The position numbers and the translations under genes are program-made. A DNA stretch of 64,000 nucleotides from Macrosoma leucophasiata (taxonomy: Eukaryota; Arthropoda; Insecta; Lepidoptera; Hedylidae). Within the stretch, counting starts at the first letter, position 1, and every line of letters begins with the position of its first letter. Below the pieces are notes generated by a model that was not told the origin of the DNA, did no database searches, and saw nothing but the letters and a program-made list of their open reading frames with translations. The stretch is taken from NCBI GenBank assembly GCA_036365455.1, contig JAWQUS010000027.1, positions 12,512,501-12,576,500 of the forward strand, written 5' to 3'. Of this stretch, positions 22,398 to 33,747 are shown in pieces.

Positions 22398-24108
22398 CTC
22401 TTTGAACTATTCCATGACCTTTTGCCCACAGAATAAACAGAACCAGAAAGATCAGCTTTATACGCGCGCTTACGACAATCTCAAATGGTTTCCACTTTTT
22501 AATTGAACTTATGTCACTCTCGAGACTGCCGTAGTTTACTTTGCCGCGCAATCGACGAGCGCAAAGGGTTCTCATCTCAGCCTATCTAAGTAACAGCCTA
22601 AGGGAGATTAGTTTTCATCCGACCCTCGGCTTAGGATGTTTTTGGAAAGGATATACGATTAGGAGGTGTGTAGCTTTCACTTTAGTCATCGGTGGTTTCC
22701 AGCTCAAATACTGTTCACTTTTCGGTTAAATTATCCTAAGCGGGCGTGCGTGTGCGTGTGCGTGCGTGTGCTTGTTTTCGCCCGTATTGTATAAATCTGG
22801 TCATCCGGTTCCTATTTATTCTTCTTAGTTTTTGATTTAAAGTGTCAACGTAATCACATTAGCTTGTCTTCGCACAAATATGTTTTAACAAACTTCAAGT
22901 TAGGCACAACCTAACGTTCTGAGAGTCCAGAACAATAAGGGAGGTGGAGCATGCACTGTAATGGAAGTGTAAGCGCCTAAATATATAATAATATTATGTT
23001 CTCGCGACAAGTAGGAATGACTGCATATATATAAGGTTAAGTTTTGTATTCCGAGGTATTGCAGTTTGGTTTGGTGTTCACACACACTCGTGATCTGAAT
23101 TCTGGACGCTCAATTTAGGTACTCATTAGGTTTCCTAGACCAATATTTTTAAATATTTCCATGTGCATAATTTTCTATTAGCGCCCTAAAGCACTAGCGG
23201 GAGCACCTTTAGAGAACATTTTATTCTTTGTAGAAAGTAGAAGCCGACCGATGATGTGGTTAATTAATGGATAAATAAATTAATTGTTGTGACACTATTT
23301 CTATAGATATAAATTATCTAATTATAAATATCGACCAATATTGTAAACACGCATATATGTATATGCTCACGGAATTTCTATGATATTCTTAGTAGGAGAC
23401 TTATCACACTGTGTTACAAAAATACATGATACATTATTACAGTAAAACCGAATTTATATTCAGACACAAGTATCATAGAAAATCAGTGTCCAAAGGACAT
23501 TCAATGGCCTTTAAATTATTTCCTTATTTGTGGCATGGTAAATGGGACAGATTTGCATGATGACAAATTGTATTCATATGCTGCTGACAGTGTTTTGTGC
23601 TTAAAAACGTCCCGCCCAATAGTCTTTCAGCAAATATGTGCACTTCTAATTAAAAAGAAAAAAATGTTTTCGAGGATGTGTATCCTCGCACAATTGTTGC
23701 TGTGTAGCAATATAAAAATACTGATTTATCTATATATATTAGTTACATCTATTTCATATTATGCCAAAATATAAAATAACGTGTTTTATCTGATATTATT
23801 AATTAATATATTATAATTCGAATTTTAATCATATCACTTATCTTAGAAGAGAGCCACTAAATTGTAAACAGAAAAGAAGCTTACATACACATAAAGGACT
23901 ACATGCATAGTAGGAGCACAATACAACAAACCCCTGTCTGACGCCGTTGAGTGTTTTGATATAAAATTATCTACGAAACGAATAAGTAATTGTATAAAAG
24001 TGTAATCAAACACTAAAAGTGGCACCACAAGTTTGACAAGTCAAACATTGTTTATATTTATTTGCTAAGGTATTTGCAATTATTCATACAATTAAGATTA
24101 CTAATATT
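22398..24108. other. 3' flank of the phosphorylase-like gene, otherwise empty
   Basis: Starts with the 3' UTR and AATAAA at 22432. A short GTGCGT-rich tract lies at about 22742-22772. The rest is AT-rich with no coding block or repeat recognised. Confidence 0.5.
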
Positions 24109-24250
24109 ATAGTCGTAACACACGTCCGGATTTGGTACGGAGCGGACAGCGGATTCGGTACGCTCCAATCCAAATCTGGCCGCGTGTAGAGGAGTCCGGC
24201 GGACAGAATTATTATTAATCAAGTCCGATGCGGTCGTGTGTTACTACTAT
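24109..24250. mobile_element. Small MITE with inverted termini
   Basis: The ends are ATAGTCGTAACACACGTCCG and (inverted right end) ATAGTAGTAACACACGACCG, giving about 20 matching positions over 142 bp. The interior is G+C rich relative to its surroundings. It has no coding sequence, and no target duplication is clear. Confidence 0.65.
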
Positions 24251-25191
24251 AACTATTATTAGTAGTAGCTGTCAATATTAAGCCCATAGGAACGAGCCGT
24301 GGTGACACTTTATTATTGTGCTTGATATAGGGTTAGTTACTTACATTTCTATAGAATTACTAATTCGTAGATTACTTTGCGATTTTGTGATATTATTATG
24401 TAAGTATTGTATTTATATTGTGAATAGTTCTTCCATAAGACAAAATCTATTATTCCAATGAAGAAATTTTTGATTCAAAATTTACCACATAACTTTCTGC
24501 ATTAAACATTTCACATATCTCTCTCTTATACTCAAATGAGGAAATATTTTAAATACTGACTGTTTTATATGGTATACAAGATTCTTTTTTTTTTTAACTA
24601 TTACAAATATTTTTACAAGTCATTGTACTCATTATTAGGAACAGATTTTATTATGCAGCCAATACTGAATTCGCGAAGTATCTTCAATTCTCCGTACAAA
24701 TACTTCATCGCCGTGCGAAAAAAAGTATGGAGCAGCAGATTTTTCGCGTTCTCTGGGTTCATAGTAAATGTTGTTCATAATAATAAGTATTTGTAATACC
24801 TTAAAAATAACCTTGTATAGCAGCAAATAGATCATTGTTACTAAACAAATCAATACATTCCAAATTTATGTCATTATTACTAATTTCATTTCAATGGTAA
24901 TAATCTTATGACGCGCGTAAAATGTTTTACAGTTTAAATATAACTCTGTACCTTTGAATTTATTATACATTTTATAAAACTATGACTAATAAAATCTAGA
25001 CAAATAATTTAGACTTAACTACAGGTCACTTGCCTTATACATGGCTGTTAGAATAGTTATGCCTTGTACGTTTTAACGCTATATAATAACACTTAGATTA
25101 GTAGAATTTTATACTGAATAATATCAAATGTATTATTGTGTACTTTTTGTGCCGTGTGCAGTCATTTATATTACATTGTTATTTTATTATA

Positions 25192-26159
25192 TCTTCACTA
25201 CATAGTATAAAACAAAGTCGCTTTTTCTGTCATGTGTCATGTTGTATGTCCCTATGAACGCTCAAATCTTCAAAACTACGCAACGGATTTTGATGCGGTT
25301 TTTTTTAATAGATAGAGTAACTCATGAGGAAGGTTTTTATGTATAATATTATCCATTAAATAGTGGACAAATACTGTTATTTTTGAGGTTTCTAATGTGA
25401 TGTCGCAAATAATTACATTTTTTCCGCTTACATTGCAAACGCAGGCTGAATCCTACGAGATTTATCAAAATAATGTACTAAGTATTGTGCACAATGAAAA
25501 GGTCTACAGAAAACTCCGCGATGGTATATGTCTATCTCTTATGGATATCCCACAATAACATTTTTTTGTCATTTACTTTTTACGACAAATAATGACTAAT
25601 ATTCGAAGCGATTTTAACCAATACAGCATTAATCCTTATCCAATTAAATACCTTAAATACATTGTTGATTTAATATAGATCTATTTGGCCTTTTACAGCA
25701 TCTGATTTAAATCAATATTTTTGAAGATGTACAGATTTAAAAATTGCGGAACGTAGCGTTTACGGCGACGCGGCGCGGCGGCAGCGTGCCTATAAATAGC
25801 GCGTCGGAGGCCGCGGATTTCCTTATAGCACATTGAATTTAGCAGCAAAATTGTAAAAATGTAAAAAAAAAGTAAAAATGTAAAAAAAAGTGAAAATATT
25901 GTGTATAAAAGATATTCCAAAGATAAGGAAAGGGGAATTGTTTTAAGTACTCCAAAAACGCGTGCGGGCTACGGGCAGTAAATGAATAAATCAAATCTAC
26001 TGGATTGATTTTATCATTTTTTCAGTGAGTTACATATTTTAAACCCGTGCAAAGCCGGAGCGGGCCGCTATGTTTTTTTATAAACAACGTTCACAGTTTT
26101 TCTGTAGCGTATTTAGTATATCAGCATTGCACCCGTGCGAAGCCGGGGCGGGTCGCTAG
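25192..26159 (+). mobile_element. Helitron-like element, 968 bp (H6)
   Basis: It starts TCTTCACTACATAGTATAAA after A and ends GGGTCGCTAG before T. A second, diverged terminal-like motif (GCAAAGCCGGAGCGGGCCGC) about 75 bases before the end suggests a duplicated or replaced terminus. No Rep/helicase reading frame is seen. It is the longest Helitron-like element in the window. Confidence 0.7.
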
Positions 26160-27827
26160 TTTAAAATATATCAAGTACACTTTAGTCAAAGCGGGCTCAA
26201 ATACCTGTCTTCCTACAGGGGTATAGATGTTTATATATCACTGCCTGTCTGCCTCCTATTATCTACTGCCATTTTATTTATCATAATATTTTAATGAATT
26301 ACTATGATAAGATTTATTCAATGAGCCACTCTTGTGGTCCTCTAGAAATTGTTGGAATGCAAGTTCTTAAAGAAATCATCTTTGATTATTTTGTTTCATC
26401 AATAAATATAATTGAACGTTACCACAGGTCTTAACCTAAGTAAAGATAATTTTCCATTGTTTCTGAGTAATAGTTATATTAGGTTTACAATTTGAACCAA
26501 TTCGTTATTTTGCCTATGTCATTTAATTTCAGACACAAAGTGCGTCTAAATTATTTATTAATTATCATTTAGAAATTAATGTAGGTATTGTTAAGTAATT
26601 TATATAATAATAAATTATGTCAAACATTTTTATTAAATTCACTGTCATAAATGGCCTATTTGTAGTAAGAAAATTATTGTTAATCTAAACTTAGAGATTG
26701 TTTATTGTGAGATTGTCATAAAACCAAAGTTATAATGTTTTGGCTGTTTTATAACAGGTCTAGTCGCCTGAAATGTGAACATTTAGCTGAAATCATATTT
26801 ATTTACATTTAAAATAGTTATAGAAAGTTGTTTTAGAAATAACAAATTGTTAAACATTAAAGGTAACATAATATATAAATTAAATGATCAAACATTTGTC
26901 GGTTAAAAGGATAAGGGACCTAAATAATACGACTTTGTTAAAATATACTCAGTACCTACTTGGTATCTGGAATATGCATTAAGTACGTATATAAAATAAT
27001 AAACTATAGTGATACCCTAGCACATTACAACACCATGAAACATAAGTTAATCTTTATTTTAATCACATAATTATTAAAATGTGACAAACAGTTCTATAAT
27101 GTATACCTCTACTTATTATGTAATTTGCTTTGACGGTTAATGAAAAATGTATATTTAATTTTACTTCATAAATATTTCGCATTGTGAAATTGAAATCGAA
27201 TTAATTTGCTTAGGTTTTTCTTCATTATTCGTGTTGTTTCGTAACAAACAGGTTAAAGTTTCAGATTTTATTTTACCATTTATTTATTGATTTATAAGTC
27301 ATTTTGTGAATGTGCAAGCAATCCACTTTAAATGGTCAAATTGGTGATGTACATAAAGTTTAAACTTATGCTGTTGACATAGTTCATTTTTCATTGTTAG
27401 AAATGTTCATTTTTCTCAAAGCACAACTAAGATCAATTTAAATTCAATTACTCTTAATTATTGTTGTAGGTAGTTCTCATGTACTATTTGTTTAAAATCT
27501 TCAATCAAATATAGTGTTTTATTTAAAGTAAATCCGTAACTCTCATTAGAGTTGTCCAGCACATCACTAAAATACCTTAAAATGGATTTGCTCACGGACT
27601 TGATTCCTTATCGTTTTGTTGTAGATTTAAGATTAATGTTAGGATTACAACTAACAATTTATTGCTTATTCGCCTACAAGCCTATATTCGTTTTTGTGTA
27701 TATTTGAGATGTTTTAGTAATTACTAACTAAAAGCAACATGTTATTATTACATTTTTCCTATTGTATAATGGCACAATAAAATAATAATACTTAATGCGA
27801 TTTCATTATATCCGCCTCCATGTAATA
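26160..27827. other. Intergenic, nothing assigned
   Basis: Strongly AT-rich, with stops in all frames and no second copies noticed elsewhere in the window. Confidence 0.5.
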
Positions 27828-29119
27828 CGAGGGTGGATCCAAAAGTTCGTGGCCCAAACTACAAGGAGACATGACATCTTTTTAAATTTAACGTCATTTT
27901 TTAGTATGTCTTCTATTGATTTATTGTGCGCAGTTTCATTCCAATACTGCACAATATAAATTTTCTGTGATTATTTGTTTGAAGCATTCTGACGCGATTT
28001 TCAATAATGGAGAAAATTTAACATCGTGCAGTCATTAAGTACTTCAATAAAAAAGGCCTGTCACCAAAAGACATCCATCAAGATATGGTGGGCACTTTGG
28101 GGGAGTCTGCTCCATTGTATTCCAGTGTCAAGAAGTGGGTAGCTGAATTTAAGCGCGGTCGTGAGAGCATTGAAGATGATCCTAGGAGTGGACGGCCTAC
28201 AACCTCTACCACGAAAGAAAACATCGATTAAATTTGTGATCTCGTACTGGGTGATCGACGTTTGACCATTGGTAAGATAGCTGAGACAACAGACATTAGT
28301 TATGGCCGGGTGTAACACATAATAACGAAAGAATTGGGATTCCATAAGGTTTCTGCTCGCTGGGTCCCGAGGTTGCTTTCAGCTGAACAAAAACGAGTTC
28401 GATTCACAATTTCGCGAGACTGTTTGGAACTTTTTGAGACTGATCCCGAGGACTTTTTGTCTAGATTTGTTACCATGGATGAAAGCTGGGTTCACCACCA
28501 TATTCCTGAATCAAAGCAACAATCCAAACAGTGGAAAAGATCTGACTCACCCACACCGAAAAAGGCTAAAGTCGTTTTGTCGACTAACAAAGTCATGGCT
28601 TCTGTTTATTGGGATGCGACATTATTTTTATTGGCATTATTTTTGTAGATTACTTACCGAAAGGTCAAACTATTAATTCTAGTTATTATTGTAACCTTTT
28701 ACGAAGACTACGAGAAGAAATAAAAGAAAAAAGGCCGGGAATGTTTTTAAGAAAGTTTTGTTCCATCAAGGCAATGCACGTGTTCACACTTCGGTTGAAA
28801 CAATGTCTGTAATCCATGATTGTAGCTACGAATTGCTGCCCCACTGATTTAGCTCCCTCAGATTATCATTTATTTCCAAATTTAAAAAATCATTTGGGTG
28901 GCTCGAAATTTTCGACCAAAGATGAGGTGATTGTCGCAGTAAACGAGTATTTCGCCGACCTTCCGGAATCTTTTTTTTTCGAGGGGATAAACAAGTTGCA
29001 GTTCAGGTGGCAGAAGTGTGTTTAGCTAGATGGAGACTATGTCGAAAAATAAAAATAAAATTAGACCCACTTTTCTTTCATTTTCTTGGTCGGGCTTCGA
29101 ACTTTTGGATCCACCCTCG
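27828..29119 (+). mobile_element. Mariner element, irritans-like, 1292 bp, inactive
   Basis: Perfect 22-base terminal inverted repeats (CGAGGGTGGATCCAAAAGTT at each end, inverted) are flanked by a TA on both sides (27826-27827 and 29120-29121), the usual Tc1/mariner target duplication. The size is that of a full-length mariner. Only the broken transposase is inside. Confidence 0.9.
28006..29051 (+). pseudogene. Mariner transposase, broken
   Basis: The start ATGGAGAAAATT is followed at once by a stop. Further in-frame stops occur in the helix-turn-helix half, a frame change near 28620, more damage near 28760-28850, and a stop replacing a codon after WQKCV. Recognisable parts in order: the two N-terminal HTH regions, the linker SARWVPRLL, the first catalytic Asp in TMDESWVHHH, a YLPKGQTINSSYY stretch and the third Asp in LAPSDYHLFPNL. 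The second catalytic Asp region (normally HQDNA) reads HQGNA, so the triad is lost as well. The wording is closest to the irritans subfamily with D,D34D spacing. Confidence 0.88.
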
Positions 29120-29133
29120 TATTTATAAAAATA

Positions 29134-29224
29134 CTAGCTATTGACCGCGGCTTCGCCCGCGTGGATGTAATTTAAAAAGTAGCCTATGTTCCTTCTCAAA
29201 GTCAACGCATTTATAATATTATAT
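29134..29224 (-). mobile_element. Helitron-like 3' end (H7)
   Basis: Read on the minus strand it ends CGAAGCCGCGGTCAATAGCTAG before T, with TAATATTATAAATGCG at the other side. It is a shortened copy abutting the mariner; the 5' limit is uncertain. Confidence 0.5.
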
Positions 29225-29279
29225 AGTAGGGAAAAGTAGGGATTTGTAATGCAAAACAGAGATTGTTATTCATCATTTC

Positions 29280-29580
29280 TTTTTATTTCAGCCGAAAGAT
29301 GTCCACTGCTGACAAAAACCTCTTCCAAAGATTACCAAAACAAACGGTCATGAGCCGCCGGATTCGTCCTTCTCCGTGGTCGTCCACTTTGTACGCGATC
29401 ACTCGGAGAACTTTTCTGCCCTAACGGCCGTCGGTTTTTCGAGCTATGTGCCCGCCCTGCTCATTGCTACTTAAGTTTCGCTATTCGATGGGCTATGTTG
29501 GTTACTTTGGTACCTGCGGATCTCCTCATTTCGGATTCAATCTGGCAGGAAAACTGTTGTTCAGTGTTTGAAGGAAATTG
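29280..29580 (-). mobile_element. RTE-like LINE 3' fragment
   Basis: CCGAAAGATGTCCACTGCTG and the following text (GCCGCCGGATTCGTCC, GCCCGCCCTGCTCATTGC) look like the antisense of the 3' end of a lepidopteran RTE-type LINE. All frames are broken. Confidence 0.5.
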
Positions 29581-30050
29581 TGTTTTTCATTTGGAATGAT
29601 ATGAAGATTATAAATATTTTAATATTTTTTGTTGGTCGTTTTTGTACAAATGTTGGCTCAATAATGGAAAAAAAAACAGTAAATCATTAACTGTATTCCA
29701 TCAATCTACTATGTTATTTCCTTTTTCTTGAACATGGACCTCTCTTTGCTGTTATTGTATTAGATTTATAGATAAAAAAACAACAGATTTCATAGGTATT
29801 TTAATAAAATATTTATTAAGTTCAAAATTAAACATGAGACGTATGTATATTTTTACATGTCATTGTCTTTTTACTTTTCTATTCGAAGAATTCAATTGGA
29901 TATATATGTATAGGTACCTACCAGCTTTTACAGTTCTCAATACATTTGACCGCTGAACAAAAAAGATACCTATTTAATATTATTCTAATTATTTCGGAGC
30001 CTACCAAAAGTTTTCGCAAAGTTCGAAATTATCGAGATATGAAATTATGT

Positions 30051-30111
30051 ACGTTGTATAACAAAACACACTATAATTATCAAAATTAGAGTGTGTTTTG
30101 TTATACAACGT
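30051..30111. repeat. Hairpin, 28-bp arms
   Basis: Arms 30051-30078 and 30084-30111 (ACGTTGTATAACAAAACACA...) match at all but one position with a 5-base loop. Confidence 0.85.
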
Positions 30112-30489
30112 TTTGTTGTATGAAAAACATCATTCTAAGTAATCTGCATAGGTATGCGTAAAAGCTGCAAATTAAGTGCAAATGCGCATTATTGACATTT
30201 TTACCATCAAGATTAATTGTACATTTATCCATTATAGTTGTCACTTCGAAGCCATTTTTATCAGTTTATATTGGCCATGATTACTTACAATAATATTGAA
30301 TATTGATAAAGATTCACTGACACTTTTGATTGTTTGACAAAAGCATTAAAACAAATGCTTAGAAATTTCGTTTTTAGTAATGATAGTGACAAATAAGCAT
30401 GCAGTTTACACTGATGGGAAGTGAATACTGCAGCCTCTAGACATCTATACAAAAACGGAAGTACAAAATGCAGATGCTTTGCCACCTTT

Positions 30490-30640
30490 GAGGCATAAGT
30501 GGATGACCTTTGTGATAGTTATTACATTACCATTTAACTAGAACATGATAGTGCTGAACACTATCATTTGGAAGCAGATAGGTTAGGTAATCTGGTGGTG
30601 CCCTCGAACACCATCATTGGAGCTATACCACCAGTACATA
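30490..30640 (-). repeat. Rep-C fragment
   Basis: Inverted copy: GATAGTGCTGAACACTATCA and CACCATCATTGGAGCTATAC are the reverse of Rep-C phrases. It is partial and diverged. Confidence 0.65.
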
Positions 30641-30721
30641 TACCTATATATCTATATTATAAAGTTATCATACCATCTTGGTACCTACTACCTACCTACA
30701 TACACATATTTTGAAATAAAA

Positions 30722-30932
30722 TTACAATAATCTAAATTTTAGGCCATACTCTGCATCTGTCATCATAACAGTGCTTTGGTGATATTTGTATGTTAACAAG
30801 TTTGAAATTTTATAAAAATCATCATTTTTCACCTTTTTATGTGTACTCTTCAAGTCTATCAACATTAATGAAGATGACAATTTTATTATTAACACCACAC
30901 TTTCCAATTGTATTGGTGTGCCCAAGTTCATT
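30722..30932 (-). CDS. Possible terminal exon of an unrecognised gene
   Basis: On the minus strand a good acceptor (TTATTTTCAG) is followed by a 70-codon open stretch ending in TAA. It reads NLGTPIQLESVVLIIKLSS... and ends MMTDAEYGLKFRLL, a mix of residues that looks coding. I do not recognise a family. No upstream exon was proved between here and TAF13 (also minus, 1.2 kb upstream), and no close AATAAA follows. It could be a chance frame. Confidence 0.25.
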
Positions 30933-32061
30933 CTGAAAATAATTTAATTAATGTTACAATTATGTTTATAAATCATTGTTACTATCCCCTTATTACTGTG
31001 AAAACCTTATGAACTGCATTACAGACAAGTAGTATTTTATGCTACTGATTAATTAGTTGATATTCATTTTAATCTGCATATCAAAAGAATCATTTAACTT
31101 TAGAAGGTTTTAACAGCAATCAAATTGATTCATGATATTTTTAATATACAATAGGTATTATGATGGGTGGAAATGAAGGCTATGTTCCTTAATCCACTGT
31201 AACCACTGCAAGAGGTGATGTCAGTACAGTGTACTGCAAAGCTGTTCCATTTTATTTGACAGTACTGTTAAAAACGGAACACTGTCCAGTATACTGGATG
31301 GATGCACGATTGTTCATTTTTTAAGATTATTACTTTCTTTTTATATAAAATATTGGTTCCATACAACAAAACAAAATACAAAAACAATTTCTACAAATTT
31401 CCCATTTTTTTACGGGAATGTAATCTTTCAATAACAATAAATAAATAAGTGGCAGATTGGTCATGTGATCAAACCACTGAGAGCACTGAACCTCGAAAGC
31501 TCCAGTGTATAAACATGACATCATCTGCGTCACACACTTCAACATGCAACCTGCAGCAGTATACTGTCAGCTATATGGGAACGAAATTTTACAATAAAGC
31601 ACTATCGTAGTGGCCGCAGTGCTTTTAGGAACACAGCCTAAATGGCAACCAACCTTTATTAAATGTACATTCATGGTTAAATTCAATTAAATAAGGTTAG
31701 TTTTCACATTAGATATTGTATAAGTAGGTAGTTAAATCATATTTTATATATCAAGCTATCTTGTTAACACACCCATTAGTAGTACATGGTGCAAACACAA
31801 AAGCAATGTGTCAATATGAAATTGTTACTTGCGTCAGATTTAGAAGCAGGGCGTTGTTGTTTGACCACCAAGTTATTGTTGGTCTTCTACAATTTTAAAA
31901 GAGTTATCAATCAATACATATTATTCTGTTACTTGCAAAAAACATTGTTAAAGTTGAAAAGCATTTTTCAATGCATAAATATTACAAACATTTCTCAAAC
32001 TTTAAACCTAGATATTTGTTTTTTTTCCAAAGTGGATCATTTCTTGTAAGTAGTTATTCAG

Positions 32062-32067
32062 TTTATT
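32062..32067 (-). terminator. Polyadenylation signal of TAF13
   Basis: AATAAA on the minus strand, 41 bases past the TAF13 stop codon. Confidence 0.6.
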
Positions 32068-32107
32068 ATTGTAAAATGATTTTGATGTATATTAATTTTC
32101 ATTGTAC

Positions 32108-33096
32108 CTACTCACCAACATATTTAACTTCATCAAAAGCTTTCCTTGCTTTTTTAAGTTCTTCATTCATAGTAAGTAGATCTTTAACACGGGCATACTT
32201 TCTTGGATCTTTTCTTACCAGAAAAATAATATCTTCTACTTGAACACGACCTGTTCTGCCGACTTCCATTGCTCTAAAATATATGCAAACAGTTTTAAAA
32301 ATTATGTTTAAGCTTAAGTGCTCCATTAGTTTAGATCTGAAAGAGTCATAATAGAGCTAGAGAGGCTGTAGGTTCATGCTGGTCCCCAAATTAGACAAAA
32401 CATTCATTGAAAAAGGTATCAAATTATGATCTCCATTTAAAATCTCTGCTTTGATACTAATCTAGGGCTGATTGGTAAAGTAGGTAGACCTCCAGTAATG
32501 GAGCTCCGGGACATAAGCCTCTCAAATTTATTAGAATTCATAATTCAAACATTTACTACCTACCTTCTATGCTGTATTTTTAGATGCCAAAAACAAACCT
32601 ATCTCTAAATTCCATTTCTGTTTTATAGCAATATTTAAAGGCTTGATAACCACAACATGAAAATTTGCCTTTTTTAATACTCATATTGTCTCTTATAAAT
32701 TAATGTATTGATGATAATTTTACACAATTTAAAGTTATACTTCATAATGATGAAACTGACAGCACTTCGATGTGAAAAATTATGATTACCTATGAGTTGT
32801 TTCTGTTATAAACTCTATTACGAGATCCTCTAAGAAATCAACACTTTCAGTATAGGGATTTTGATCGTCTCCAAAACCATACATCATGCAGCGCAGTTCT
32901 TTACTGAACAACCGTTTGCGTCCAGAAGCTGTAGCACCGAGTGGCTGTTCTGACTCTTCATCATCAAACTGTAAAGATAAATTTTAATTCATTTTGGTTA
33001 CACACTTCGTAGTAATCTCATTCAATTTCCAACCACGTACAATCTGAACCTTACCTGATCGAACTGATCCGCATTATCAGGGGTAGGAGTTGACAT
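32108..33096 (-). CDS. Taf13: TFIID subunit 13 (TAF13)
   Basis: Three exons on the minus strand: 33055-33096, 32790-32968 and 32273 down to the stop at 32108. Donors and acceptors are canonical, and the joined frame gives 128 residues, the usual TAF13 size. After an acidic, low-complexity N-terminus (14-residue exon 1) the histone fold begins with KRLFSKELRCMMYGFGDD, followed by the NPYTESVDFLEDLVIEFI helix, then RTGRVQVEDIIFLVRKDPRK and ARVKDLLTMNEELKKARKAF. Known role: TAF13 pairs with TAF11 through this fold inside TFIID, near TBP, in RNA polymerase II initiation. The start chosen is the only ATG before the conserved part and sits just upstream of a GT donor in phase 0. A Rep-A retroposon lies 95 bases upstream of the ATG. 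RBMX2 is the divergent neighbour. Confidence 0.96.
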
Positions 33097-33190
33097 GACA
33101 ATAATAAGAGCGATTTCTTGATTATACTTGGAAAACTACACAGTACACTTACTAGTCTTACTACACTTGGAAAAATGTATGGATGAAAAG

Positions 33191-33613
33191 TTTTCTTTTT
33201 TTTTTGTTATTATGGCATCGCTATTACGCATTTTGCCAGTGTCAAGGAAAACGATTGTTCATATTTATATAAGCAGCGTAAAAGTTAGTATAATATAGTC
33301 ATCAAGTATAATATGTAAGTATCAAGTATATAAGTTATCAAGTATAATATGTCAGTCAAGTGAGTTACAATCAAGTTATTCGAGTAAAGCGATGGCTACT
33401 TTACCAGAACATTTACAATGTAGTTTCGGAGACATCCTGAAAGGTCGTATTTTCGCACTGTTATTCTATTTCACTATGCACGGGCACTGTAATAAACCTA
33501 TATCAAACAAAATGCCACCAATTTTATTCAATATAACTTAAAAATACACTAAGAAAGTGAAATAAAATAAGAGCACCATACGCCTCTTTCAAAAATCCCG
33601 CCAAAACTCCCTA
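33191..33613 (-). repeat. Rep-A copy A1 (TAF13 promoter side)
   Basis: A 423-bp A-tailed repeat. On the minus strand its head is GGGAGTTTTGGCGGGAT and its end ATGCCATAATAAC plus an A run. The target duplication ATGAAAAG is present at 33183-33190 and 33614-33621. It runs in the direction of TAF13, with the A tail nearest the gene. Confidence 0.85.
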
Positions 33614-33621
33614 ATGAAAAG

Positions 33622-33747
33622 TTTTTTTTTTATGGCATTGATATTACGCATATTGCTAGTGTCAAGTAAAACGATATTTCATATTTATTTATGCAGCGTA
33701 AAAGTTAATAATATAGTCATCAAGTATATAAGCAAGTATCAAGTGTG
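33622..33747 (-). repeat. Rep-A copy A2, cut by a LINE
   Basis: The A-tail end of Rep-A begins right after ATGAAAAG and continues to TATCAAGT, where LINE sequence takes over. A further piece of the same unit (ATATAAGTTATCAAGTATAA) appears at about 35905-35929, beyond the LINE and copy A3. Confidence 0.75.

Noticed and set aside
33419..33440. ATG-led frame in Rep-A (ATGGCTACTTTACCAGAAC) as a conserved peptide
   Set aside because: The frame ends after a few codons in most copies and lies antisense to the A-tailed direction; there is no sign of coding selection.
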